From a virus: 64,000 nucleotides of DNA. Of this stretch, positions 53,108 to 61,872 are shown in pieces. The notes beneath the pieces were generated by a model, which had not been told where the DNA came from, did no database searches, and was given only the letters and a program-made list of their open reading frames with translations. Location: positions 22,903 through 86,902 of IMG/VR virus record IMGVR_UViG_3300008448_000032. One strand, 5' to 3'. The translations under genes were made by a program, and so were the position numbers. Numbering within the stretch: the first letter of the stretch is position 1; every line of letters starts with the position of its first letter.

Positions 53108-54772
53108 ATGAAAGAACTTAAACTATTATTATTAGAAAAAGGAGATTCGCAAAAGAATTTAGTAGATAAGACTAATTTTAATTTTAGTCAAATAATTTCT
53201 TTTGATGGCGGACCTTATGGAAAAATGGGTCCTGAAGGAAAATCCGGTAATCCTGGAATTTCTGGTCCTAAAGGGTCTTTTGGCCCTCAAGGTAAAAGAG
53301 GAAACATATGGACCATTTTAGATTCACCTCCTTTAAATCCTTCGGAAGGAGATTATTGGATGAATCCCTCAAACAATAATGAGATAAGAGTATATAATTC
53401 TTCTACAGAAAATTGGGATTTATATTCAATCAATATAAATTCCCTTGATATATTTAGAGAATATAGTCCTATACAGACTTCATCAGGCCCTTCTTCTAAA
53501 GGGGGATACTTTATATCTCTTCCGTATCCTATTTTGACGACAATGGTCCTTAGCGATTCTTATCTTTCTAATGGATCCATTACTGCAAATCCACAGTATT
53601 CTAAATTTGTAATATCTACAGATTCGCAAAATTTAAATAGAAGAATACTAGAATTTACCAAAGGAGATTATCACGGAACCTCGTTCAATCAGGAAACCCC
53701 TTATTTCTTTTGGTCAACCGGGCCAACCGCAACTGAAGGAAATTATGCTCTTAATTTTCTTTCCCCTAAATCTTTAGGATTTGATCTCGGAGGAGATTTT
53801 TCTCTAAATTCTCTATCCGGATCCGCTATACTAAAATCTGCATCTTTTTCCTTAGGTTATAGACTAAATACACATATAAATGGAATTTACTCCTCTAATT
53901 CTCCTACCGGGGATCTAAATATAAATGTAAATTCGGGAGCGGGAAGCCTACTTTTTAGCGGAAAAAATATTTATTATCCGGTTAATACATTATTTACTAT
54001 TAACACGACGACAACTCTAGATATTCAAACATCCGGAACTACAGGTTCACAGCCTTCTCTTAACCTTATATCTAAAAACATAGATCTAGGGAATCTCTAT
54101 TATAAAATGGACGAAGTTTACCCTTCTACTAGATCAGGTTCTACCCTATTTAAAGCTACAAATTCTTCTAATACCATATTGGAGATTTCAGGAAAAGGCG
54201 ATTTTAAAATAGATAAAGCGGTTTATCCTTTACATCCTTTGGAATCCCCTTCCTCTGTTCAATTCACGCTTTCACCTTTTGCCGACAAATATATAATCTT
54301 TAATCCTTCTGTATCCTTAAATGGACAGACTAGCTCTAGTTCTTTTAATGTAAATAAAGGAATTGATTATTATTTGATACCTCCTTCCGTAAGTACATTT
54401 CCGTTACAGGAAAGGGGAATAATTTTATGGACGCCTTCAGATATTAATGCATCCAAAGGATGGACAGATCTCATAAACCAAAACGAATATATTAATTTTA
54501 GAATACATTCTAACGTAAATACACAAGGATTTAGATTCTTAACCATAAATACTTCTTCGACCAAAATAACAGCCCCGGTAGGAACAGGTATAGGGGATCT
54601 GGGGGTATCAGAATATTGTACTTCTGTGGAATTTACTATAATAAATTTAAGTAAAACTTCATCGGGAACATCTCCTACCGATAGATGGTTTAAAGTTTTG
54701 TATCAAGCATGGGGAGGAAGTTTAACCAGTCCGGTATGCGGGGAATTATACACTAATGGATCTACACCTTAA
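53108..54772 (+). CDS. Collagen-like tail fibre protein, paralogue 2
   Basis: This 554-residue protein shares with its neighbours an N-terminal helix (QKNLVDKTNFNFSQIISFDGG), a collagen-like segment (about residues 36-66, GKMGPEGKSGNPGISGPKG) and the following domain with EGDYWMNP. Its beta-rich shaft and distal part have diverged strongly from the first paralogue. The end is GlyGlySerLeuThr-type and polar. Likely a trimeric fibre whose tip recognises the host surface; the receptor cannot be read. Confidence 0.82.
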   Translation: MKELKLLLLEKGDSQKNLVDKTNFNFSQIISFDGGPYGKMGPEGKSGNPGISGPKGSFGPQGKRGNIWTILDSPPLNPSEGDYWMNPSNNNEIRVYNSSTENWDLYSININSLDIFREYSPIQTSSGPSSKGGYFISLPYPILTTMVLSDSYLSNGSITANPQYSKFVISTDSQNLNRRILEFTKGDYHGTSFNQETPYFFWSTGPTATEGNYALNFLSPKSLGFDLGGDFSLNSLSGSAILKSASFSLGYRLNTHINGIYSSNSPTGDLNINVNSGAGSLLFSGKNIYYPVNTLFTINTTTTLDIQTSGTTGSQPSLNLISKNIDLGNLYYKMDEVYPSTRSGSTLFKATNSSNTILEISGKGDFKIDKAVYPLHPLESPSSVQFTLSPFADKYIIFNPSVSLNGQTSSSSFNVNKGIDYYLIPPSVSTFPLQERGIILWTPSDINASKGWTDLINQNEYINFRIHSNVNTQGFRFLTINTSSTKITAPVGTGIGDLGVSEYCTSVEFTIINLSKTSSGTSPTDRWFKVLYQAWGGSLTSPVCGELYTNGSTP

Positions 54773-54777
54773 CAAAT

Positions 54778-56460
54778 ATGCACTTTAATACGAAATATAT
54801 AAATTTAGGAGACTCTGAAAAAGAGATAAAAGATAAGTCTAATTACAATTTTAATCAGATACTTTCTTTTGCTATTGGACATGAAGGACTAATAGGGCCT
54901 AAAGGAGCTACCGGGATCCCAGGACCATCTGGAAGAATAGGGGCAACTGGTAATACAGGCGATAGAGCATCTGAGTGGTTTAGAGGGACAACATTTCCTT
55001 CCCAAATCCCACAGGAATTTGATCTGTGGATAGATGATTCTTCCCCCTTAGGTGATGTCTATGAAAGAGATTCTTCTTCTTGGTTATATACCGGGTTTTC
55101 TTTATTTAATTCAGATTTTTTCGATGTTTATTCGGGAATAGTAGGTCCTTTAGGACTAACCGATAAATCTGCAATAGGGATAAATCCTTCTTATACACCA
55201 GATCAAACTTCCTTGGTTATAAGCGATACTTATTTTTCCCCCTCGGACGTAAATCCAAATAATTCCAAACTTTTAATATCCACATCTGATCAGGTAGATA
55301 CCCCTATTTTTTCTTTTGTAAAATCTAATAGCAGTTTATCCCAGTACCCTTCTTTTTATTGGAAAAATACGGGATTGTTATCGGATTTTTTATTTAAATC
55401 CCCAGGGAAATTATCAATAGGATCTCTTTTGGATTTAGAAATGTCTTCTGATGATTCTATATTAGGAGGAAATTTGATTTTAAACGGAGATTCTTTTTAT
55501 TCAACAACCCAAGGTAATTTAAATTTGATAACTGATTGGTCAGGGATTAGACTTTTTACCGATTTTACAATAAATTCCGTTTTAATAAATTCCCTAAATT
55601 TTGGAGTAGACACATCTAAATTATACACAAAAACTTTAACCGAAATATCATACAATTCGGGAATTATGGGCGGAGGAACCTATGTATTATCCTCTACACC
55701 TTCGGGATCTTCTACCGATAAATATTTTGGAGGAATATCCATAGATTCAAATTCAATCATATCAAGGGTTTTTGATTTTACCGGAATAAGTGGGGGATCT
55801 ATTCTATATGGTCTTCCTTCCGGATCTTCGAGTTCAGGAAATCACAAGCAAGTCGTTTTTGGAGAAACCGGAGGGGTTCCACCTGGTGCTACTTCAGGTC
55901 CTTACTCTTATCACGTAAAGAGATTAAATAATATATTAGTTTCTAGATCTACCCAAACTTTTATCTCGTATTCTAATAGGAACAATCCATCAGCCGGATT
56001 TGGGATCCCCCTTAATAACATTTTAAACATTTCCTCCCTTTCGAACTGGAATTCTAATATGATAGTGGCTACCATATACTCAGCATTGTATCCTACTGCA
56101 AATCCTTATATATGGATTCCCTCTTCCGATCAGCAATCATTAGAGCCAGTTTTTTATTCAGGGGAAGGAAACGAATATAGGGTTTATTTAAATGATACGG
56201 TTCTTGGGAATAAAAAAATAAAAGGGATAGTTTTCAACTATTATTATTCCAGCTCAATTATAAGTGAAGTTAGAAGAGTATATTTCGATTTTCCTTCTGC
56301 GTGTTCTTATGTTGATTTATTTTGGGCCTATCAGGGAAGTTCCGGTAATCTAAATGGAAGAATATTCTGGAAAACGTGTGACGGATCTGGAGGAATATTA
56401 GAAATGACTAATCGGTATGCCATAGAAGCGAACCAAGTACCTCCTATCTCCTCCAGATAA
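54778..56460 (+). CDS. Collagen-like tail fibre protein, paralogue 3
   Basis: This 560-residue protein is the third in the row, with the same start (EKEIKDKSNYNFNQILSFAIG), a Gly-X-Y segment (about residues 37-67, GPKGATGIPGPSGRIGATGN) and a shortened domain with EFDLWIDD. The shaft is beta-rich. The distal part differs from its paralogues and includes a Tyr-rich stretch (GIVFNYYYSSSIISEVRRVYF). Spacing between the three is five to eight bases, suggesting a single operon. Confidence 0.82.
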   Translation: MHFNTKYINLGDSEKEIKDKSNYNFNQILSFAIGHEGLIGPKGATGIPGPSGRIGATGNTGDRASEWFRGTTFPSQIPQEFDLWIDDSSPLGDVYERDSSSWLYTGFSLFNSDFFDVYSGIVGPLGLTDKSAIGINPSYTPDQTSLVISDTYFSPSDVNPNNSKLLISTSDQVDTPIFSFVKSNSSLSQYPSFYWKNTGLLSDFLFKSPGKLSIGSLLDLEMSSDDSILGGNLILNGDSFYSTTQGNLNLITDWSGIRLFTDFTINSVLINSLNFGVDTSKLYTKTLTEISYNSGIMGGGTYVLSSTPSGSSTDKYFGGISIDSNSIISRVFDFTGISGGSILYGLPSGSSSSGNHKQVVFGETGGVPPGATSGPYSYHVKRLNNILVSRSTQTFISYSNRNNPSAGFGIPLNNILNISSLSNWNSNMIVATIYSALYPTANPYIWIPSSDQQSLEPVFYSGEGNEYRVYLNDTVLGNKKIKGIVFNYYYSSSIISEVRRVYFDFPSACSYVDLFWAYQGSSGNLNGRIFWKTCDGSGGILEMTNRYAIEANQVPPISSR

Positions 56461-56526
56461 AAATGGAATTAATTATCTTTTTCTAAAAAAATATATAGTA
56501 AAAGAGAAATAGATTTTGGATCCTCT

Positions 56527-56536
56527 GATATAAAAA
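56527..56536 (+). promoter_or_regulatory. Candidate promoter box
   Basis: GATATAAAAA lies seven bases before the ATG at 56544, in the 83-base gap after the last fibre gene. A second ATATATAG-like stretch lies about 30 bases upstream. Confidence 0.4.
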
Positions 56537-56543
56537 TAAAACT

Positions 56544-56801
56544 ATGAAAAAATTAAATAAAAAAGAACAGGATGAAATACTAAATCTATCTAAAAGATTT
56601 ATAGATATACATTCTCAAATAGTTAAAGTAGAAAAAGAGATTCAATTTTTAGAAACCCAATCTTCTAATCTAATTTCAGATCTTGAATTTTGCAGAGAAA
56701 CCGAAATGGAATTCTGCAAAAAGATGGCTAAAAAATACGGGGAAGGAGAATTAGACCCTTTATCAATGACATGGAAAATCAAGACAGAAAAAGCAAAATA
56801 A
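56544..56801 (+). CDS. Small coiled-coil protein
   Basis: This 85-residue protein is almost entirely a charged amphipathic helix (KEQDEILNLSKRFIDIHSQI, then VEKEIQFLETQSSNLISDLE), ending in GELDPLSMTWKI. No signal peptide. It overlaps the start of a spanin-like membrane protein by 31 bases, so the two are coupled and may work together. Confidence 0.7.
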   Translation: MKKLNKKEQDEILNLSKRFIDIHSQIVKVEKEIQFLETQSSNLISDLEFCRETEMEFCKKMAKKYGEGELDPLSMTWKIKTEKAK

Positions 56802-57640
56802 AAAAAGTTAGTGAAACTTTAGAATCTATGTATAAAATAGTCTCCAATAGATTAGTTTTAATTGGGATAATAATTCTTTTAATATTCCTTTCGATAAGAC
56901 AATGCGAAAGAGCAAATGGAGCTGAAGCAGATTCCAAAAGACAACATAATAATTATCTGGCGATGAAGGATTCGGTTAGAGTCATAAAGAAAGAAAAAGA
57001 TCTTTTGGTAGTCGAAAAATCTGCGATGGAAATGAAGGTTTCCGAATTGACAGACGAACAAAAAGATCTAATAAAAAAATTAGGTCTAAAATCCAACGGG
57101 AAAAAAGAAACCCCGTCTGTAATAACAGAAATTCAGATAGTTTATGTTGATAGATTTATTGATGTTCCGACTAGAGTAGAAAAAGATAAAGACGGTAAAG
57201 AATCTATAACTTTCACGCATTCTCCTCAAATGAAGGGAAATAATAGTTTAACTATATCGGGAAAAATACCATATACTTTCGATGTCATAAAAAGCGACAA
57301 GACGGATCTGGTGTTTACTAAGTTAAACCCGGGAAAGGCGGAATTGGATATAAAGCAGAGTATCGAAATAACTACAGGAATTTACAGGGATTCTGAGACT
57401 AAGAGATTAATGACTAGAGTTTCTACCGAATACCCGAATATTGAATTTAAAGATATAAATTCTTTTACTATCCTGGATACCAAAGAAAACAGAGATGCTT
57501 TAAAGGCAGCAAGAAAACCTTATGGTATAGGAGTTAATTTTGGAATAGGACTAGCAGCAAATCAGAAAGGAATAGGCCCTGGAATTTATCTAGGCATAGG
57601 TCTTCAATACTCTCCTAAATTTTTACAATTCGGAAAATAA
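56771..57640 (+). CDS. Membrane-anchored coiled-coil protein, candidate spanin
   Basis: This 289-residue protein has one N-terminal membrane segment (about residues 28-44, RLVLIGIIILLIFLSIRQCE), a periplasm-type charged coiled coil (about 50-95), a beta-rich middle, and a Gly/hydrophobic end (GIGVNFGIGLAANQ, GIYLGIGLQYSP) that could insert in or dock to an outer membrane. That layout spans the envelope and resembles spanin-like proteins of Gram-negative phages; I recall a similar layout in Bacteroidota phage proteins of the DUF6808 kind. The lysis role is inferred from topology only. It overlaps the coiled-coil gene at its start. Confidence 0.68.
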   Translation: MENQDRKSKIKKVSETLESMYKIVSNRLVLIGIIILLIFLSIRQCERANGAEADSKRQHNNYLAMKDSVRVIKKEKDLLVVEKSAMEMKVSELTDEQKDLIKKLGLKSNGKKETPSVITEIQIVYVDRFIDVPTRVEKDKDGKESITFTHSPQMKGNNSLTISGKIPYTFDVIKSDKTDLVFTKLNPGKAELDIKQSIEITTGIYRDSETKRLMTRVSTEYPNIEFKDINSFTILDTKENRDALKAARKPYGIGVNFGIGLAANQKGIGPGIYLGIGLQYSPKFLQFGK

Positions 57641-57641
57641 T

Positions 57642-59933
57642 ATGTCTTTTAGCTACACCTCTAAATTCGTCCAAATTAATTCATATCTATTGATGGAATA
57701 TAGATATGCAGATCAGCCTAACCCAGAAACTAGATTTACGACCGATGTTGGATATGATAAGTTAATAAATGGATTTATTTCGGATTCCGTTCAAATATTT
57801 AATCCCCCTGCTGATTCTTCAATAACTAATAATACACCAAATAATAGTGTAGTTAAAATATCCGATTCATCATATGTTTCTTTAGATTCAAATTCAATAA
57901 TTCCCTTTAATGATTTTTCGGAGAAATTAACGAATACCGTAGATCTTCCGATAGTTTTCCCTTCTAATCTTTCTGTTGTATATGATAGCATTAGATATCA
58001 TATAAGAGCAGGATATAATTTAAATAATATAGACGGATTAATAGTAGGAGTAGGATTTCCAGACCAAAATGGAAATTATGTAACTGTATCCCAAATTCTA
58101 ATACAAAAAGGAACTAATCAAGATTATGATTTTAACCCAAGTCCGATAACTATAGGATCTGCTATATATGATAAATATTTAGAAATTAAAGTTCCTAATC
58201 TCAAGGACATGAACGATAAATATCTCGTTGCTTCTGATTTCTTTAAACCAAGTACTTTAGCAGGACTTATCAGTCAAAGTGGTAAAGGATTTATATACGG
58301 AGCTCCTTTAAGAATTACTTTTGATGAGGTACAAAATATAGATACTTATAATGGGTATAATAGGTATAACACATCTAATATAGCATTATTATCTTTAGAA
58401 CAAGAAGACCCTTTTTCCAATATAGGAGCAACCATAAAAGAATCGGACCAAGGTCAATTTTTCGAGTATTATGCAACAGACAATGAAGGGTTTATTGAAG
58501 ATTTTATACTTTTTCAAAATTCTATAGGAAATAGCTATTTTATATCTCACCAAATACAGGTTTTAGAACAAATAGGAGCTTCTTTCATAGAGACTTCCCG
58601 GTTCGAAAGTATACAGACCACAGCATATGATGTTCCAAATTTCTATAGACCTATAGTTAGAAATTCAGGAGTGGCTGCAAGTTTTACCCTTAGGTATATA
58701 ATGTCTTTGGTAAACAATAAAGATCAGTCTAGAGTAATAAGAATAGGATCCTATACGTCTCCTAATCCTTCTGAGTGGGGAGTTAATATCACTCCGATTA
58801 GACTTTCTAGTTTTCCCCAGGTTCAAAAAATATACAATAAAGTTTATGGACAGCAGAACCTACTTAACGAGAATGCAGCTTATCCAGTAAAAATAATAGA
58901 AAGACTAAAATACATAAACAATATAATAGATCAAAATTTAGTAAATAGCTCATTTAGAAATCTTACAGTTTCAAACGGGGCTTCGCAGTCCCAGGATACT
59001 ACTTCGGATACTACTGCTTTAGGATTTGGAAAAGTTTATATAGATGTTTCTCCTTTTCAGAATTTATATAAATTTAAATTTGTCCAAAAAGTAAAACAAA
59101 ATGGGACTGAAAATATTTTGCCATTAGATCTTACAACTTTAGGAATTCTTAGAATGTCTTTTATATTAAAAAAAGGGGAAAAATTAAACGTAAATGGGGT
59201 TACGAATAATTCTTTAGCGAATCCTTCAAAGGGAGAAGTTTTATTTAGAATAGACGAATCCGTTTCTAGTAGAATATTATTACTGACGGATAAGAGATTT
59301 TTTATAACTCTAGGTCCACAAATTCAAAGTCCGTCAAACTCTTTAGATCTTAATAGATCTTTAAATGTAGAAGAAAGGATAAATTCTTCGTCTAAAAAAG
59401 GTATCAAATCAAGAATATCAGAGAGGGCTAATATTCTAAATCAAGTAAGATCCCAATCTTCCTCCGACGATAATAATAATTCTGTTCTCTACTGGGGATA
59501 TTGGAAAGCTTCCGGGGATAGTGAACCTTCATCGCCTATAGACATTTCTCCTGAACAAGAAATAGTAAGACCTGTTTTACAAAGACCGATAAATGCTCCT
59601 TCTAAATCCCCAGCAAAACCTTCTATTAATTTGCTGAGCCCTGCTTCTAAACCAGATAGTACACTGGGAAATAGCGGATTCAATCAATCTCAGGCGGGAA
59701 TAAACTTAACTAATTCTATAATATCAGAGATAAAGAATATACTTATCGAAAATTCAAGCACCCTGAACCTAAATACTATAAATACCCAACTGGTAGATTT
59801 ATATTCCAAATATCCTCAGGTTACAAAAGATAAATTTTTAGGGGATTATGATAAAGCAACAAATGGTGGAATTACAGGGTATACTCCTTCGAATATATCT
59901 AACATAAAATCCAAACTTAGTAACCAAATATAA
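57642..59933 (+). CDS. Large structural protein, unassigned
   Basis: This 763-residue protein begins one base after the preceding stop (57640). It is beta-rich, with KFVQINSYLLMEYRYADQPNP near the start and a later stretch PFQNLYKFKFVQKVKQNG. A low-complexity Ser/Pro/Asn-rich stretch and a helical end (about residues 600-763) complete it. It sits immediately before a tail-tube-like gene. There is no tape-measure-like long coiled coil. A baseplate or tail-end structural role is likely; family unknown. Confidence 0.7.
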   Translation: MSFSYTSKFVQINSYLLMEYRYADQPNPETRFTTDVGYDKLINGFISDSVQIFNPPADSSITNNTPNNSVVKISDSSYVSLDSNSIIPFNDFSEKLTNTVDLPIVFPSNLSVVYDSIRYHIRAGYNLNNIDGLIVGVGFPDQNGNYVTVSQILIQKGTNQDYDFNPSPITIGSAIYDKYLEIKVPNLKDMNDKYLVASDFFKPSTLAGLISQSGKGFIYGAPLRITFDEVQNIDTYNGYNRYNTSNIALLSLEQEDPFSNIGATIKESDQGQFFEYYATDNEGFIEDFILFQNSIGNSYFISHQIQVLEQIGASFIETSRFESIQTTAYDVPNFYRPIVRNSGVAASFTLRYIMSLVNNKDQSRVIRIGSYTSPNPSEWGVNITPIRLSSFPQVQKIYNKVYGQQNLLNENAAYPVKIIERLKYINNIIDQNLVNSSFRNLTVSNGASQSQDTTSDTTALGFGKVYIDVSPFQNLYKFKFVQKVKQNGTENILPLDLTTLGILRMSFILKKGEKLNVNGVTNNSLANPSKGEVLFRIDESVSSRILLLTDKRFFITLGPQIQSPSNSLDLNRSLNVEERINSSSKKGIKSRISERANILNQVRSQSSSDDNNNSVLYWGYWKASGDSEPSSPIDISPEQEIVRPVLQRPINAPSKSPAKPSINLLSPASKPDSTLGNSGFNQSQAGINLTNSIISEIKNILIENSSTLNLNTINTQLVDLYSKYPQVTKDKFLGDYDKATNGGITGYTPSNISNIKSKLSNQI

Positions 59934-59936
59934 TAA

Positions 59937-60482
59937 ATGATTTTAAATCCAAGAGGAAATAGCTTTTATTTTAACTTCCCTAGGGGATTTTTCCCGACGA
60001 GGGTTACAGAAAAATATTTACCTTATATAAAAAAACAGCCAATTCCATTTGATACTGTGGATCAGTATATAAATAGTACTATACAGTCGGTTTCTTTTCC
60101 TAGTTTAGCCTTGGATTCTGTAGAACAAGTAAGAAAATTAGGAAAGAAAATTGCATATAAAGGATCTAATCCAGTTCAAGATCTATTTAGTAAAGAATTT
60201 AGCATCAATATGAAAATGACTGACGGATTTATGAGCTATTGGATAATGCTAGATACCATATTAGATTTTGTAAATTTTTCAAATCCTGATGTCTTCTTGG
60301 TGAATCTTCCTATAAGAATAATGGATAGTCAGGGAGGAATAGTAGCTTCTGTTGTTTTTCAAGAAGTTCTTTTTACTTCCTTTGGGGAAATAGAACTTAA
60401 TTACACTTCAAACAATCCTCAATTTTCTGCATTCTCTGTTGGCTTTAAATGTAATTATCTGGATATAAAAATGGAGATATGA
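59937..60482 (+). CDS. Tail-tube-like protein (gp19-type)
   Basis: This 181-residue protein resembles T4 gp19-type tube proteins: an N-terminal FYFNFPRGFFPTRV, then INSTIQSVSFPSL, a central strand region FSINMKMTDGFMSYWIML, and a C-terminal EIELNYTSNNPQFSAFSVGFK, matching the beta-sandwich of stacked tube or tube-initiator rings. The length fits. The stop overlaps the next gene by four bases. Whether it is the main tube or a tube-initiator is undecided. Good but not certain. Confidence 0.72.
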   Translation: MILNPRGNSFYFNFPRGFFPTRVTEKYLPYIKKQPIPFDTVDQYINSTIQSVSFPSLALDSVEQVRKLGKKIAYKGSNPVQDLFSKEFSINMKMTDGFMSYWIMLDTILDFVNFSNPDVFLVNLPIRIMDSQGGIVASVVFQEVLFTSFGEIELNYTSNNPQFSAFSVGFKCNYLDIKMEI

Positions 60483-60862
60483 CCGAAGAAGAAGAATTAA
60501 AATCATTTAAAAGTTTATTGGACATCAGAAAATATCCCTATGAAGAAGAGGGAGAGATTTTAATAATTACTGGGCATTCAAGTGTGGATTTACAAGATAT
60601 TAATTATATCCCAAAAAATGTTTGTTTCTCTAATAGAGGATTTGTTCATCTGGAAAAATTAATTCTCCCGGAAAACACAGTATTTAGAAATGAGGGAAAC
60701 ATATATTTAAATGATTTAATAGGACTTTCTAAAGGGGTTAGATTCGAAAATTACAATTATTTTCTATATGCTAACGATTTTTTCTTTTTAACAACAGTAA
60801 CTATCCCTGAGATTTCTTCTCAAAGGATAATTAATTGCTACATCAAACAAATATACGGATAA
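60479..60862 (+). CDS. Small protein with ~20-residue solenoid-type repeats
   Basis: This 127-residue protein contains three related units: IPKNVCFSNRGFVHLEKLI, LPENTVFRNEGNIYLNDLI and LSKGVRFENYNYFLYANDF, with the pattern L/I-P-x-x-x-x-F-x-N-x-G-x-x-x-L. Such repeats in T4-like phages build small beta-solenoid proteins, of unknown function. It begins four bases inside the tube-like gene. It may be an accessory of tail assembly or an effector. Confidence 0.65.
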   Translation: MTEEEELKSFKSLLDIRKYPYEEEGEILIITGHSSVDLQDINYIPKNVCFSNRGFVHLEKLILPENTVFRNEGNIYLNDLIGLSKGVRFENYNYFLYANDFFFLTTVTIPEISSQRIINCYIKQIYG

Positions 60863-60877
60863 AAATATTTTAAAAAA

Positions 60878-60887
60878 GATATATAAA
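60878..60887 (+). promoter_or_regulatory. Candidate late promoter box
   Basis: GATATATAAA lies 16 bases before the ATG at 60904, after a short A/T-rich gap. Confidence 0.55.
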
Positions 60888-60903
60888 CTAAAAAATAATA
60901 ATT

Positions 60904-61140
60904 ATGAGAACTTTTACGGAATTGAAGGAAATTAATGAAATGAAGTACGGTCAACCACTTTATAGTGCAAAAGACCAAATGAAAAATGCTCTAATAGCAG
61001 CTTCAGGTAACGATCAAAGAGTCTTAAATGATTTGGTAGATTGTCTTTCTGACCAACAAATGAAAGCTTGCTTTGATAAGTTGTCTAAAGAGTACGGTTA
61101 CACTGGAAGTGTAGGACAAAAAGAATCTGCTGATCTATAA
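60904..61140 (+). CDS. Small hypothetical protein, possible targeting-like N-terminus
   Basis: This 78-residue protein begins FTELKEINE then MK, which partly fits the I-x-Glu pattern of the other candidates, but the residue after Glu is Met. It is otherwise a helical, charged protein (DQRVLNDLVDCLSDQQMKACF). It has its own promoter box. It may be a small internal protein or a regulator. Low certainty on function. Confidence 0.6.
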   Translation: MRTFTELKEINEMKYGQPLYSAKDQMKNALIAASGNDQRVLNDLVDCLSDQQMKACFDKLSKEYGYTGSVGQKESADL

Positions 61141-61149
61141 TAACTTTTC

Positions 61150-61806
61150 ATGAATTTAGTCGGGATAGATTTTTCGATCAATTCCCCTTCTTTTTGTTGT
61201 CTTAAAGGCAATAAGTATATTTGGGGGTCTTTGACAAGATCGGACAGAACAGAAGAATCTCTTAAAAAGAATTCTAAAAAGCCATTCGCAATTCTTGGCG
61301 ATATGGAGAATTTAAGATTTATTTTTTTGGATAAAAAAGAACTCCCCTCGGAATATTCCGAAAGGGAAAGGGTAAAAATAGAATATTTTTTAGAAATAGT
61401 TGATAATCTATGGGATGCAATTTCTAAGGAGATAGGGGATGAACCATTTAAGGTGGCTATGGAAGGTCTTAGCTTTTCTTCAAATGGTAATTCTCTTGTT
61501 GATATAGCAATGGCTACTGCTCTACTAAGAGAAAGAATCATCAATTCTATAGGAGTGGAAAATTTTCATGTTTTTTCTCCCACATCAATTAAAAAGTTTG
61601 CAGTAAAGGGAAATGCCAAAAAGGATGAACTTTACCATGCTTTGGTTGATTTAAAAGAGGAGGGAACTAATATGAATGAATTGACCCAAATACTGGAACA
61701 AAATCGGGAGGAGTGGATAACTCCAAAGAAAGTAGTAAATAAACCGGTAGATGATATAGTAGATGCAACTTGGATTCTTTTATTTTTAAAAAATAATTTA
61801 AAATAA
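61150..61806 (+). CDS. RuvC-fold nuclease, candidate Holliday junction resolvase
   Basis: This 218-residue protein has the acidic active site of RuvC-type resolvases: Asp7 in LVGIDFS, Glu105 in KVAMEGLSF, and the Asp201/202/205 cluster in KPVDDIVDATW. The SPTSIKKFAVKGNAKKDEL segment suits DNA contacts. T4 uses endonuclease VII instead, so this is a different solution for resolving recombination or packaging intermediates. It precedes the gp32-like SSB gene. Nuclease fold is fairly sure; the substrate is inferred. Confidence 0.85.
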   Translation: MNLVGIDFSINSPSFCCLKGNKYIWGSLTRSDRTEESLKKNSKKPFAILGDMENLRFIFLDKKELPSEYSERERVKIEYFLEIVDNLWDAISKEIGDEPFKVAMEGLSFSSNGNSLVDIAMATALLRERIINSIGVENFHVFSPTSIKKFAVKGNAKKDELYHALVDLKEEGTNMNELTQILEQNREEWITPKKVVNKPVDDIVDATWILLFLKNNLK

Positions 61807-61830
61807 TCGGAAATATTTTTCTGATTTTAG

Positions 61831-61838
61831 TGTATAAT
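61831..61838 (+). promoter_or_regulatory. Candidate host-type promoter for gp32 (TGTATAAT)
   Basis: TGTATAAT is unlike the recurring late box and looks like an extended -10 element about 35 bases before the ATG at 61873. It suggests early or middle expression of the SSB. Confidence 0.4.
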
Positions 61839-61872
61839 TTATGTATTAATTTAAAAATTTAAAAAAACAATT

